64,000 nt of DNA from Scylla paramamosain (GCF_035594125.1 NC_087191.1:1240001-1304000), one strand, 5' to 3'; positions 26,134 to 37,830 are shown, numbered from the stretch's first letter. Made by a program: numbers and translations. Notes: a model not told the origin generated them from the letters alone.

Positions 26134-27330
26134 TTAGATCTTGAAAGTTAATTTTTTTCTGTTAATGAAGGAGTTTCTGGCTAGTTGGAGAACAGACTTG
26201 GCATGGTTCCGAGCAGAAATATAAAGTGCATGAGATTCTGGTGATGGAAGGCTTAAGTACCTTTTGTGGGCCACCTCTCTATCATGTATAGCACGAGAAC
26301 AAGCTGTGTTAAACCAAGGTTTAGAAGGTTTAGGACGAGAAAAAGAGTGAGGAATGTACGCCTCCATGCCAGACACTATCACCTGTATTATGCGCTCAGC
26401 ACACAAAGACGGGTCTCTGACACGGAAGCAGTAGTCATTCCAAGGAAAATCAGCAAAATACCTCCTCAGGTCCCCCCAACTAGCAGAGGCAAAACGCCAG
26501 AGGCACCTTCTCTTAGGGGGATCCTGAGGAGGGACTGGAGTGATAGGAGAAGATAAAGATATGAGATTGTGATCGGAGGAGCCCAACGGAGAAGAAAGGG
26601 TGACAGCATAAGCAGAAGGATTAGAGGTCAGGAAAAGGTCAAGAATGTTGGGCGTATCTCCAAGACGGTCAGGAATACGAGTAGGGTGTTGCACCAGTTG
26701 CTCTAGGTCATGGAGGATAGCAAAGTTGTAGGCTAGTTCACCAAGATGGTCAGTGAAGGGAGAGGAAAGCCAAAGGTGGTGGTGAACATTGAAGTCTCCA
26801 AGAATGGAGATCTCTGCAAAAGGGAAGAGGGTCAGAATGTGCTCCACTTTGGAAGTTAAGTAGTCAAAGAATTTCTTATAGTCAGAGGAGTTAGGAGAGA
26901 GGTATACAGCACAGATAAATTTAGTATGAGAATGACTCTGTAGTCGTAGCCAGATGGTGGAAAACTCGGAAGATTCAAGAGCGTGGGCACGAGAGCAGGT
27001 TAAGTCATTGCGCACATAAACGCAGCATCCAGCTTTGGATCGAAAATGAGGATAGAGAAAGTAGGAGGGAACAGAAAAGGGGCTACTGTCAGTTGCCTCA
27101 AACACCTGAGTTTCATTGAGGAAAAGAAGATGAGGTTTAGAGGAGGAGAGGTGGTGTTCTACAGATTGAAAATTAGATCTTAGACCGCGAATGTTGCAGA
27201 AGTTAATGAAGAAAAAGTTGAGGGGGATGTCAAGACACTTAGGGTCGTCGACAGAAAGGCAGTCCGACCTGGGGACATTTATGGTCCCCTCCCCAGATGG
27301 GGACTCCGAGGCTGGTGTAGGAGTCGCCAT
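26134..27330 (-). CDS. T element endonuclease plus linker (398 aa, longest intact EN frame)
   Basis: ATG at 27330 gives [15 protein letters not shown], the family start. Domains: low-complexity N-terminus (1-35), AP-like endonuclease (about 36-270) with [48 protein letters not shown] and SSDHNL, then an Arg/Trp-rich linker ([39 protein letters not shown]). The catalytic Glu, Asp, Asn and His boxes of the family look intact. The frame stops shortly after FINRK because of a frameshift ahead of the RT. A nicking enzyme fragment might be made, but reverse transcription would need another copy. Confidence 0.8.
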   Translation of the reverse strand: MATPTPASESPSGEGTINVPRSDCLSVDDPKCLDIPLNFFFINFCNIRGLRSNFQSVEHHLSSSKPHLLFLNETQVFEATDSSPFSVPSYFLYPHFRSKAGCCVYVRNDLTCSRAHALESSEFSTIWLRLQSHSHTKFICAVYLSPNSSDYKKFFDYLTSKVEHILTLFPFAEISILGDFNVHHHLWLSSPFTDHLGELAYNFAILHDLEQLVQHPTRIPDRLGDTPNILDLFLTSNPSAYAVTLSSPLGSSDHNLISLSSPITPVPPQDPPKRRCLWRFASASWGDLRRYFADFPWNDYCFRVRDPSLCAERIIQVIVSGMEAYIPHSFSRPKPSKPWFNTACSRAIHDREVAHKRYLSLPSPESHALYISARNHAKSVLQLARNSFINRKKLTFKI

Positions 27331-27572
27331 GATGATTTAAAAAATTTTGGGTGAAGGGTGTGTGTGTTATTAGGTGCTTGTAGTTTTGTGAGGAGGAAGA
27401 GAGTTGTCTTTAGAGGGCAGGCTGTGACTGCCCCCTTGTGTTGTGAGACACAAAGGGAAACGTTCAGTGAGGTCACAGCTGGGTTTAATGATAAATTTAC
27501 AGCACCCTCTGAACAGTGCTTTAGACCTCACTGGGAGTAATTATCGTTTCGGCAGGTGTCTACTGCCTCCTC

Positions 27573-27705
<133 letters not shown>

Positions 27706-27722
27706 ACAATTATTATTATATA

Positions 27723-28397
27723 CAGGGTGTAATGCGAATTTCTGCAAACACTGAAAGAAACATATGCATTTTAAGGCTTTGTTTACCCATCAGAGGAGCT
27801 GAAAATGTATGGGACTCGCGTCTGTGCTCTGCGTGTAATTATTACGGTATCTTATAAAAAGACAAATGGTATTAGAAAGCATGTAATTTACCGATAAGTA
27901 TTACATGACAACAATATTGCGATGATTAAAATTGCTCCCCTAAAATGCTACGTGACATCATCACTCAGCTCTTTTCAAGGTCGCTCGGACTCGCTCCCCC
28001 CCTCCTCCTCCCTCGCTTCGATGATGGCACGTAGCATTTTAAAGGAGTACTTTTAATCACCGCAATAATGTTGTCATGTAATACTTATCGGTAAATTACA
28101 TGCTTTTTAATACCATTTGTCTTGTTATAAGAAACTGTAATATTCCACAGCTTGCAAAAAATAATATTAAACCATTCGTAATTTGACCAAGTGGCACCTT
28201 CGAGGCTGTGACAATGCAACCATCTGTCCGTCACTTCATAGCTACATGCAGAGCACACCCGCGAATCCCATACGTTTTCAACTCCTCTGACAGGTAAACA
28301 AAGCTTTAAAATGCATATGTGTATAGAACATTTTCTACTTAGAATTACACGTTCTTTCATCTCTTTCAATATTTGCAGAAATTCACGTTACACCCTG
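27723..28397. mobile_element. Foldback element with long terminal inverted repeats and TA flanks
   Basis: The ends are CAGGGTGTAA and TTACACCCTG preceded and followed by TA, as expected for Tc1/mariner-type insertion. The inverted arms are long: about 240 bp on the left and 370 bp on the right, paired across a short GC-rich centre (TGCTACGTGACATCATC ... GATGATGGCACGTAGCA). The arms share blocks such as GCTTTGTTTACC, CATGTAATTTACCGATAAG and TATTACATGACAACA. The left arm lacks two blocks, of about 45 and 100 bp, that are present on the right. No transposase; a 94-codon ORF on the minus strand of the right arm has no motif. Confidence 0.85.
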
Positions 28398-28399
28398 TA

Positions 28400-29300
28400 T
28401 ATTCATCATTCCATATATCCATTCCACATGCGGTGTGTTTATATATCTTATCCCACGTGTGCGCGCACATGGCCAGCCATCCTGTTCTATTTTTAAATCT
28501 TTCTCCTTCCTTTCTCCCTCTCAAAGAAATCCACACCTTTCTTCCCTACATTCCTGCCAGTCCTAAGGGAAAATACCTGCCTTCGCCTTCGGAGTCTTTC
28601 TCCCAGATCATTGGCCAGAATAGCGACCTCAGTCATTGGTCACTTCACTCCATATCCAAGCATCTCATTGGTCCACCCCAAAAGTTATATCATGATCCAC
28701 TTTCTTTCACATAAATAGAGCCCGTGTGAGTATCTAAAATCAGTCTTCCGAGAGAGTCAGTCTTGATCAGTCTTGAGAGAGTCTTCAGTCTTCAGTCTGC
28801 TTAGTTCATCATCAGCACACGAGCAGTCCAGTTCATGTCAGTATAGAGAGAGAGAGCACAGTCACTCGTCACATCTGTAATCAATTGTGTCTCGGATCAC
28901 ACGTGTACATTATCCATTATTAAATCAAGAAGAACTCTATAAATCATGTCTTTTACCAGCACACATGAACAATATCAAACCACTACTCACGACCTCCACG
29001 CTGCCAACAATATCAAGCTACTACCCGGTTATCCAGAACAGCCACCACAACACCAAGCTCTTCATTTGATCCAGGTGCCAAGGATCATCAACTGAGGCAA
29101 GCATCATCAACAGAGGCGGCAAGTATCTCATCTATCTAAACCACTCTGGTCAAGATCAACATCAATCAAAACAAGACTGGTAACATCACCTAAAACGGTG
29201 GTCTGTATCAATCAAACAAGGGAGACAAAGACTATCGATACAGTGGTGGGCAGCAAAAATAACCAATACAGTGGTGCCAGCGATGTTGTGCGGTCAAAGA
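28400..29300 (+). mobile_element. Candidate LTR and leader region of an LTR retrotransposon
   Basis: Downstream of a TATA/Inr promoter (listed separately) is a non-coding CA-rich leader to about 29250. It ends near ACAGTGGTGCCAGCGATG at 29270-29287. A TGGTGCCAGCG-like string after the LTR end is a plausible tRNA primer-binding site for gypsy-type elements (family knowledge; not proven here). No gag or pol follows before the poly(A)/TA tracts at 29620. It could also be a host 5' exon. Confidence 0.3.
28610..28746 (+). promoter_or_regulatory. Core promoter: three ATTGG boxes, TATA box and arthropod Inr
   Basis: ATTGG (inverted CCAAT) occurs at 28610-28614, 28635-28639 and 28667-28671. A TATA-like CATAAATAG lies at 28711-28719 and an arthropod-type initiator TCAGT at 28740-28744, which puts the TATA about 30 bp upstream of the A of the Inr. 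CAGTCTT is then repeated five times to 28800. Spacing and order are typical of an RNA polymerase II promoter, here probably of a retroelement. Confidence 0.45.
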
Positions 29301-29617
29301 CCTACGAACTCTCGACAGTACACGCTGAGACACGAATATCAAGTCCCATTGTATGGAAGTTGAAAGGGGTTAATTCTTACCGTGCTCCATCCTTGGTCAC
29401 CATACACCCCATGTGCTCTCTGTCCTATGTCTGCTGCCAGCCATGTTCCTCCAGTCATCTGCTGTTAGGTTAGGTCATCTGCTGTCACTTCATCGCCGCA
29501 ATTATTCAATCTGATTAAGTTTATTCTTGTGCGCCGTTTTCAAACTGACAAGGAAGTGAGTGGGGTGCAAGTGAGAGATTTTCAGGGATAATTAGTGTAG
29601 TCTTTACCCTTTCGAGT

Positions 29618-29844
<227 letters not shown>

Positions 29845-30840
29845 GTATAGAGGCATCCGTTAACACAGCTTGCCATAACTTCTTTATTACAAGCGTTTGG
29901 ACCTGTCAAAATCATTACAATAAACACATATCCCAAAGATTTTTTTTTTTCACCTTAAGTACCCAAACATCATTAATAAGTAGATCAATATGAAAATTGA
30001 GAATGGAAGTATGTAGAATTCGCCAAATGCTAAGTACAATTAAAATCAATCATATAATCAATCAACAACATTGATTTTCACTTATAATAATCATTAGAAT
30101 TATAACACACAACGGTAGCTCCAGCCGCATATGGATTGCCTCCATGAACTTTCCGAACCAGTAGTTGGATTCATAAACTGTAATACATGAAATATTCCCT
30201 GAGTAACTATCAATCTTAATAGCCGACCGCACAATCACATTAACACTGTAATCATAAAAGATCATCACTAATACAAACATTTTGTCGATGAACATCACAA
30301 ATGTTTTACGTGAACACCAGCTGATAAACCACCACACAGTACTATTATAACCAAACATAGCCATACATACCAGCATAATAGAATAATCCCAAGTCTTGAA
30401 TAACTATTACATCCAGCGATCCATCACAATACACTTCAGGTTAGGGCGGACAGCAACTAACCCTGGCTGACCGTTCGTCGCCACCTCATCACCCTGCTGC
30501 CACCTCACCTCACCTCCCCACTGCCACTTCACAAAGACGTGCGGCTTGAGCACCGTGTACAGAGCTTAATCCTCGTCTACATAAATACACTGATACACGA
30601 ACTAATTTAGAAATAAACGAATAAATAAAATAATTGATATTCCAATTATCATCAGACTGATGATATCGAGCGTATACGAACAGGAAATTCTCTCTTACAC
30701 ATGTTTCAGCATTTAATATTTTTTTAAAGATATTTTCTTTATATCTAACAATTCTCTTTTGAAATTTGGTTGATGACTTCGCTGAAGCTTGTCATGCTAT
30801 ATTGCGATTTCAGGTTCCTAAACCCTTCCTCAGTAGCTGT
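29845..30840. other. No recognisable gene
   Basis: AT-rich. One 104-codon hydrophobic ORF on the minus strand (30062-30376) lacks any family motif. I see nothing else. Confidence 0.5.
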
Positions 30841-30847
30841 GGAATGA

Positions 30848-31339
30848 CTAGGGACGCTTGAGTTGAATTGCTGATTCGTGGGGCTTGAGACCCACACGGG
30901 CTATGGATGGCTCGTCTGCGCTTGGTCCCACTGTTTCTTCTTTGGTTTGGAAGGTGGGTCTTTTAGGGGGAGCTGAGTAGTGGGTAGCATGGGTAGCAAG
31001 GTTTTTCAGTGGCCGTGCCCTACGCGATACGAACACCTGCGGGCGAACGCTCTTGGTTTCTATTGTAGTCTTATCCAGGTTTATGACAACTGGTTTCTCT
31101 CGCAAACCTCGTGCTAGGAGAAAAGCAGACTCCTCAGTCTTGGGCCTGAGCATAAACTGGCGCCCAGACAGGAGTACTTGAAGCCTGGATACTCCTCCTC
31201 CAGCCACCTCACTGCTTGGAAGCTTATTCTGCCGAAAGGAAGGGGGTTGGGGGGGGAAGTTGGGGAGGAGAAGCCTTGCGACGTCCCTTTCCCGCCACCT
31301 GCCATGAGCCTCTCTAATCCTTGGGCGAGGAGAGGTCAA
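30848..31339 (-). CDS. Hypothetical ORF, 163 aa, downstream of a CCAAT/TATA promoter
   Basis: I do not recognise this protein. It is Arg/Pro-rich (MTSPRPRIREAHGRWRERD start) with a more ordered middle (SAFLLARGLREKPVVINLDK) and a basic tail. It lies in a GC-richer island unlike the flanking AT-rich DNA, about 220 bp downstream on the minus strand of a CCAAT-CCAAT-CCAAT-TATA array. A Penelope-like element begins on the other side of that promoter in the opposite orientation. It could be a first exon, a retroelement gag-like ORF, or chance. Confidence 0.25.
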   Translation of the reverse strand: MTSPRPRIREAHGRWRERDVARLLLPNFPPQPPSFRQNKLPSSEVAGGGVSRLQVLLSGRQFMLRPKTEESAFLLARGLREKPVVINLDKTTIETKSVRPQVFVSRRARPLKNLATHATHYSAPPKRPTFQTKEETVGPSADEPSIARVGLKPHESAIQLKRP

Positions 31340-31561
31340 GGCGCCTCCAGGGTGTAGGGCCCTGGTTCAAGGTGCGGAATGAGAGTCCCCCTCAGAGAGG
31401 GTCGCAGACGTCTTCACACCACCAGAACTGGAACCACACTGACTGGACGGAATCGGAATCGGAAAGATTGAGATTCCGGTGGGTGAAGTAGAGGAGAGGA
31501 GATAGAAAGAGGGAAAGATGGGTTGAAAAGATGGGATGACTGGACATGCTGGGGAGGCTGG

Positions 31562-31671
31562 TATTTATGCCGTGAGTCATGGCATCGCTCTGGGCCGTAA
31601 GAGGCGCTGATTGGCTGGTACAATGCGATTGGTGGACTCCTTGTTTGGTGGCGGTGGGAGACACTGATTGG
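31562..31671 (-). promoter_or_regulatory. Promoter-like array: three CCAAT boxes and a TATA box, minus strand
   Basis: On the minus strand CCAAT occurs at 31671-31667, 31632-31628 and 31614-31610, followed by GCATAAATACC with ATAAATA at 31568-31562, about 42 bp downstream of the last CCAAT. A classical polymerase II layout would start transcription near 31535, upstream of the 163-aa ORF at 31339. Confidence 0.45.
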
Positions 31672-31824
31672 TTGGCTTCGTTTGATTGCTAAGTTCTCTC
31701 TGTGACGGCGGTGCTTGGTCTCTTCTCATGCTTGGCAGGGCCTGTAAATCTTCGGCCAGTACATTGAGCTTGATGTTCAATTCGGTAACCCATGCTGTAC
31801 TCGCCCACGAGCTTTTAAACAACA

Positions 31825-32492
31825 TGGGTTACTGTTCTGGTAATGTCAAAACACACAAGCCAGGAAACAAGCTGCGCCCAGTAATTTCTCAGATACCTAC
31901 ACCGACGCACCACATTGCTAAAAACTGTGTACCATACTGGCTCATGTTCCCACCACCTACAGCCTGGAGTCAGCATATGATTTTCTCCACATCCACAACA
32001 GCAACACCGCTGACGGTAACATCGCATCATTTGACGTGGAATAACTTTTTACCAACGGCCCAGTCAAACGCACCATCAACTACATCTTTAACAAAGTGTA
32101 CCATAACGATTCTGCACTCTCACTTGACATCCCTGAAATTGCACTACACGAACTCCTCGAATGCTGCCCTCGAGGAAACAAGTACCGTCAGATTGATGGT
32201 GTAGCCATGGGGTTCTCCCTTGGGTGTGCTTATGGCCAACTTCTTTATCTGCTGCGTGGAGGAAGTGTTTAAAGGGACTGATATATCTTGCCGCTATATT
32301 GACGACATATTCATCAAGACGACAGGCAGCGTTAGTGCTGACCAGCTTAAGCGTTACCTTGAAGAAATTTCTGGTCTCAACTTCACCACAGAACACAGCG
32401 CTACTGCTGACATGCTTAAGCGTTGCCTTGAAGAAATTTCTGGTTTCAATTTCACCATAGAACACAGTTTATATAAACATGCCCTTCCTTGA
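31825..32492 (+). pseudogene. PLE reverse transcriptase core
   Basis: Motifs in order: GNVKTHKPGNKLRPVISQIP at about 31835-31897 (a PLE signature), LFTN block near 32045, LDIPEIALHELLECCPRG near 32125-32175, DGVAMGFSLGVLMANFF at 32190-32250 (other PLEs have GSPLG, so the Ser-Pro is changed), and CRYIDDIFIKT at about 32290 with the catalytic YIDD. The region ADQLKRYLEEISG is repeated as ADMLKRCLEEISG by an in-frame 69-bp tandem duplication. At least two frameshifts lie between the K-T-H-K-P-G block and the D-G-V-A-M block. Confidence 0.8.
32337..32474. repeat. In-frame 69-bp tandem duplication inside the PLE RT
   Basis: GCTGAC(C/A)(A/T)GCTTAAGCG recurs with a period of 69 bp and about 90 percent identity, adding 23 codons after the YIDD box without changing frame. 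Confidence 0.85.
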
Positions 32493-33275
32493 CGTCCTCG
32501 TGAAGCAACAGCAAGTGAAGTTCAACACAGCAGTGTACATCATGCAACTAACACTGGGCACTGCCTTAATGGAGAGAGCGAATGTCCTGACCGATATAAG
32601 GACTCTACTGTCCGTGCTTATATGCGAAGAGCATTCACACATTGCAGTACTTGGCAGCAAGTGCATGAAAAAATAGAAAGGGCAACACAAGCATTAAAAA
32701 CAATAGCTTCAGTGAAAAGAATATCGTCCACCAAACCTAGATCACTGATAAGTGGCATAACTCCAGGTCCTCCACAATAAAGTGATATGTCACTTTCATG
32801 CCAAAAAAGTGAAATGACATGACCATACACTACCGTGCCTTCTTCACAGCATACAAAGAAGATAAAAATGAAATTAAAAGAAATGGCAACCCTACAGGCA
32901 CATAAAAGAAGATAAAGCTCTAAATATACTAAACGAACAAGAAAATCAGCCACCTCCTACTTAGAAATAGTCTCCACATAGAAAGAGCAACAACCCAGAA
33001 ATCACATGTCGTGTAAAAATTCACCTGTAAACGAGGAATCTGTGAAGTCCTCCCTTCAACTCACATCGGCATGACGATGACAAAGCTGTCTCGACGGCTC
33101 ACCTGCCACCTAACATCCGGAGCCCCAACAATACACCTACAGCTGCAGCACGGTATCAAAATCACAAGAAAAGAATTGGTAGAAAACACTGAAATCTTAG
33201 ATAAGTGTCCAGATGCGTGACGTCTTGCATTACTTGAAGAACTGTACATAAAAGAATTTCAAAAGAGAATAAGGT
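32478..33275 (+). pseudogene. PLE linker and GIY-YIG endonuclease remnant
   Basis: Following the RT: FLDVLVKQQQVKFN, then in another frame GHCLNGESECPDRYKDSTVR and RRAFTHCSTWQQVH, both standard for the PLE connecting region. YRAFFTAYKEDKNE follows near 32830. From 32960, RNSLHIERATTQKSH, CEVLPSTHIGMTMTKLSRRL and TCHLTSGAP correspond to the GIY-YIG domain, where the family has a Tyr at the STYIG position and this copy reads STHIG. It ends with LALLEELYIKE. Interrupted by stops and frameshifts; the changed Tyr suggests nuclease loss. Confidence 0.7.
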
Positions 33276-33345
33276 TCTTGTTAGATATACAGATAATATC
33301 TTAAAGAAAATATCAAATGCTGACAAATGCTAGCGATCACATTTA

Positions 33346-33937
<592 letters not shown>

Positions 33938-33999
33938 ACACTGACCAAGGGCAACAAAAATCCTATAAATTGAAGGATAAGTGTCTTGAAACCTCCCTC

Positions 34000-35210
34000 T
34001 TCAAGGAATTCAAGTCATAGGAAGGTGGAAATACAGAAGCAGGCAGGGAGTTCTAGAGTTTACCAGAGAAAGGGATGAATGATTGAGAATACTGGTTAAC
34101 TCTTGCGTTGGAGAGGTGGACAGAATAGGGGTGAGAGAAAGAAGAAAGTCTTGTGAAAGGCATGCAGTTAGCAATATCAGAAGAGCAGTTAGCATGAAAA
34201 TAGCGGTAGAAGACAGCTACAGATGCAACATTGCGGCGATGAGAGAGAGGCTGAAGACAGTCAGTTAGAGGAAAGGAGTTGATGAGACGAAAAGCTTTTG
34301 ATTCCACCCTGTTTAGAATAGCAGTATGAGTGGAACCCCCCAGACATGTGAAGCATACTCCATACATGGACAGCTAAGGCCCTTGTACAGAAATAGCAGC
34401 TAGGGGGGTGAGAAAAACTGGCGGAGACGTTTCAGAACGTCTAACTTCATAGATGTTTTAGTTAGAGATGAGATGTGAAGTTTCCAATTCAGATTATAAG
34501 TAAAGGACAGACCGAGGATGTTCTGTATAGAAGAGTGGGGACAGTCGAGTGTCATTGAAGAAGAGGGGATAGTTGTCTGGAAGGTTGTGTCGAGTTGATA
34601 GATAGAGGAATTGAGGCATTGAACAATACCAAGTTTACTCTGCCCCAATCATAAATTTTAGAAAGATCAGAAGTGAAGCGTTCTGTGGCTTCCCCACGTG
34701 AAATGTTTACTTCCTGAGGGGTTCGACGTCTATGAAAAGACGTGGAAAAGTCCAGGGTGGTATCATCAGCGTAGGAGTGGATAGGACAAGAAGTTTGGTT
34801 TAGATCATTAATGAATAATAAGAGAGTGGATGACAGGACAGAACCCTGAGGAACACCACTGTTAATAGATTTAGGAGAACAGTGACCGTCTACCACAGCA
34901 ACAATAGAACGGTCAGAAAGGAAACTTAAGAAGTTACAGAGAGAAGGATAGAATCCATCGGAGGGTAGTTTGGAGATCAAAGCTTTGTCCCAGACTCTAT
35001 CAAAAGCTTTTGATATGTCCAAGGCAACAGCAAAAGTTTCACCAAAATCTCTAAAAGAGGATGACCAAGACTCAGTAAGGAAAGCCAGATCATCAGTAGA
35101 GCGGCCTTGATGGAACCCATACTGGCGATCAGATAGAAGGTTGTGAAGTGATAGATGTTTAAGAATCTTCCTGCTGAGGATAGATTAAAAACCTTTGGAT
35201 AGGCAGGAAT
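34000..35210 (-). pseudogene. T element RT core and C-terminus
   Basis: Blocks: NYRPI region with frameshift near 35255 (an extra T in CACCTTTTTTTTAGG), SDRQYG, MDISKAFDRVWDKA at 35022 (His to Asp in VWHKA), GVPQGSVLSSTLLL (shortened), SYADDTTLDFS, thumb block in a new frame ([14 protein letters not shown], 34530-34460), and the C-terminal block MYGVCFTCLGG / SHRRNVASVAVFYRYFH at 34367-34053. The CMPPLLPRPR segment is deleted (CMPFTRLSSF). Confidence 0.75.
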
Positions 35211-36880
35211 TTAAAACAATAGGACGGTAGTTTGAGGGATTAGAACGGTCACCTTTTTTTTAGGAACAGGCTGAATGTAGGCAACCTTCCCGCAAGAAGG
35301 AAAGCTAGATGTTGACAGGCAGAGCTGAAAGAGTTTGACTAGGCAAGGTGCAAGCACGGAGGCACAGTTTCGGAGAACAATAGGAGGGACCCCAACAGGT
35401 CCATAAGCCCTCCGAGGGTTTAGGCCAGCAAGGGCATGGAAAACATCATTGCGAAGAATTTTAATAGGTAGCATGAAGTAGTCAGAGGATGGAGGAGAGG
35501 GAGGAACAAGACCAGAATCGTCCAAGGTAGAGTTTTTAGCAAAGGTTTGAGCGAAGGGTTCAGCTTTAGAAATAGATGTGATAGCAGTGGTGACATCGGG
35601 CTGAAATAAAGGAGGGAAAGAAGAAGAAGCAAAGTTATTAGAGATATTTTTGGCTAGATGCCAGAAGTCACGAGGGGAGTTAGATCTTGAAAGGTTTCGA
35701 CACTTTCTGTTAATGAAGGAGTTTTTGGCTAGTTGGAGAACAGACTTGGCATGGTTCCGGGCAGAAATATAAAGTGCATGAGATTCTGGTGATGGAAGGC
35801 TAAAGTACCTTTTGTGGGCCACCTCTCTATCATGTATAGCACGAGAACAAGCTGTGTTAAACCAAGGTTTGGAAGGTTTAGGTCGTAAAAAAGAGTGAGG
35901 AATGTACGTCTCCATGCCAGATATTATCACCTCTGTTATGCGCTCAGCACACAAATACGGGTCTCAGCCACGGAAGCAGTAGTCATTCCAAGGAAAATCA
36001 GCAAAATACCTCCTCAGGTCCCCCCAACTAGCAGAGGCAAAACACCAGAGGCACCTTCGCTCAGGGGGATCCTAAGGAGGGATTGGAGCGATAGGACAAT
36101 ATACAGATACGAGATTGTGATCAGAGGAGCCCCACGGAGAAAAAAGGGTGACAGCATAAGCAGAAGGATTAGAGGTCAGGAAAAGGTCAAGAAAGTTGGG
36201 CGTATCTCCAAGACTGTCAGGAATACGAGTAGGGTGTTCCACCAATTGCTCTAGGTCGTGGAGGATAGCAAAGTTGAAGGCTAGTTCACCAGGATGGTCA
36301 GTGAAGGGAGAGGAAAGCCAAAGGTGGTGGTGAACATTGAAGTCTCCAAGAATGGAGGTCTATGCAAAAGGGAAGAGAGTCAGAATGTGCTCCATTCCAC
36401 TCCACAGAATGTTAAGTAGTCAAAGAATTTCTTATAGTCAGAGGAGTCAGGTGAGAGGTATACAACACGGATAAATTTAGTTTGAGAGTGACTCTGTAGT
36501 CGTAGCCAGATGGTGGAAAACTCGGAAGATTCAAGAGCGTGGGCACGAGAGCAGGTTAAGTCATTGCGCACATAAAAGCAACATCCAGCATTAGATCTAA
36601 AATGAGGATAGAGAAAGGTGGAGGGAACAGAAAAGGGGCTACTGTCAGTTGCCTCAGACACCTGAGTTTCTGTGAGGAAAAGAAGATGAGGTTTAGAAGA
36701 GGAGAGGTGGTGTTCTACAGATTGAAAATTAGATCTTAGACCGCGAATGTTGCAGAAGTTAATAAAGAAAAAGTTGAGGGTGGTGTCAAGACAGAGTCGT
36801 CGACAGAAAATCATCGACCTAGGGACTTTTATAGTCCCCTCCCCAGATGGGGACTCCGAGGCTGGTGTAGGAGTCGCCAT
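35211..36880 (-). pseudogene. T element endonuclease, linker and start of RT
   Basis: The ATG at 36880 opens [15 protein letters not shown]. The first open part (to 36380) covers [22 protein letters not shown] and [11 protein letters not shown], and breaks at an insertion near 36400 (CCATTCCACTCCACAGAATG). The GDFN block is visible at about 36340 in another frame. The second open part (35954-35211) begins at [14 protein letters not shown] and continues through [14 protein letters not shown] into the RT finger region (GLNPRRAYGPVGVPP; GPDG changed to GPVG). The Asp change and frame breaks mark it as dead. Confidence 0.75.
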
Positions 36881-37199
36881 AATAATTTTGAAATTTTTCA
36901 GTGAAGGGTATGTGTGTTATTAGGTGCTTGTAGTTTTGTGTGGAGGAAGAGAGTTGTCTTTAGAGGGCAGGCTGTGACTGCCCCTTGTGTTGTGAGACAC
37001 AAAGGGAAACGTTCAGTGAGGTCACAGCTGGGTTTAATGATAAGTTCACAGCACCCCCTGAACAGTGCTTTAGACCTCACTGGGAGTAATTATCGTTTCA
37101 GCAGGTGTCTACTGCCTCTTCCCCAACATTTCAGATGACCTTTCCTTCTGTTCCCTTCCTTTCTACTTACTATATGTGGGAGTGTGGGATGTGCAAGAA

Positions 37200-37310
<111 letters not shown>

Positions 37311-37451
37311 AAGAAAAAAAAACAATGACTGCGGGTCACTACTAGGAACGACTGTTTGCGTCAGTTATTCCCACATAATATTTTTAATCACCACTGATGG
37401 AATTCCCTTTTGTTTTGCAGAATATTTGGATAGCGGCATGATAATACAGAA

Positions 37452-37675
37452 ATGAATTTTCTCTGTTTAGTCCCCAGAATGGCAGGCCCAGCAAACTCCC
37501 TGACACAGGCCCTAGTGGTTGTGGTCTTGATTGTTTCTTCACTTTCATCCGGAACTGTGGACGTGGCTCAGGTAGGATCGCTAGTGGCTCAGATGGTAGA
37601 AAAGGGTTTCGTCTCATGTCACCTTGTACTCATGACTACAGACTCGCACTCACCTGTCTTCTCAGCAATACAAAG
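37452..37675 (+). CDS. Variant ionotropic receptor, exon 1 (signal peptide and N-terminal region)
   Basis: The exon opens at ATG 37452 (MNFLCLVPRMAGPANSLTQA) or at the second ATG 37479. Either gives a hydrophobic signal-peptide core (LVVVVLIVSSLSS) followed by the start of an extracellular domain (AQMVEKGFVSCHLVLMTT). The best donor is AAAG|GCAAGT at 37675/37676, a GC-type donor matching the AG|GCAAGT consensus, leaving phase 2. The next GT in the same area gives the wrong frame for exon 2. IRs are glutamate-receptor relatives acting as ligand-gated channels in chemosensory neurons; the variant forms have short divergent N-terminal domains. Identity rests mainly on exons 3 and 4. Confidence 0.55.
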
Positions 37676-37830
37676 GCAAGTCTTGAATGAAGATATTAGT
37701 CGTATTTTTTTCCTCGGTTTTTACGTCCGGTTTCCCTAATCTATCAGGTACGGGACGGTGCCTCTTAAAGAAGGACTTTTGTTGTGACAATAACTGAAGA
37801 TTATTCATATTTAGCTTATTGTTATTCCAG

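Larger units (their letters stand above)
31780..33285 (+). mobile_element. Penelope-like retroelement (PLE), degenerate
   Basis: Plus strand, 5'-truncated. Order: RT core (31825-32492), RT-to-endonuclease linker (32500-32930), GIY-YIG endonuclease remnant (32960-33270). PLEs form a retroelement class distinct from LTR and non-LTR elements, with an RT related to telomerase and usually a C-terminal GIY-YIG nuclease. Frameshifts separate the blocks, so it is inactive. It is followed by a TA tract at 33349. Confidence 0.85.

Noticed and set aside
30062..30376. 104-codon hydrophobic ORF on minus
   Set aside because: AT-rich DNA easily yields hydrophobic frames; no motif or context support.
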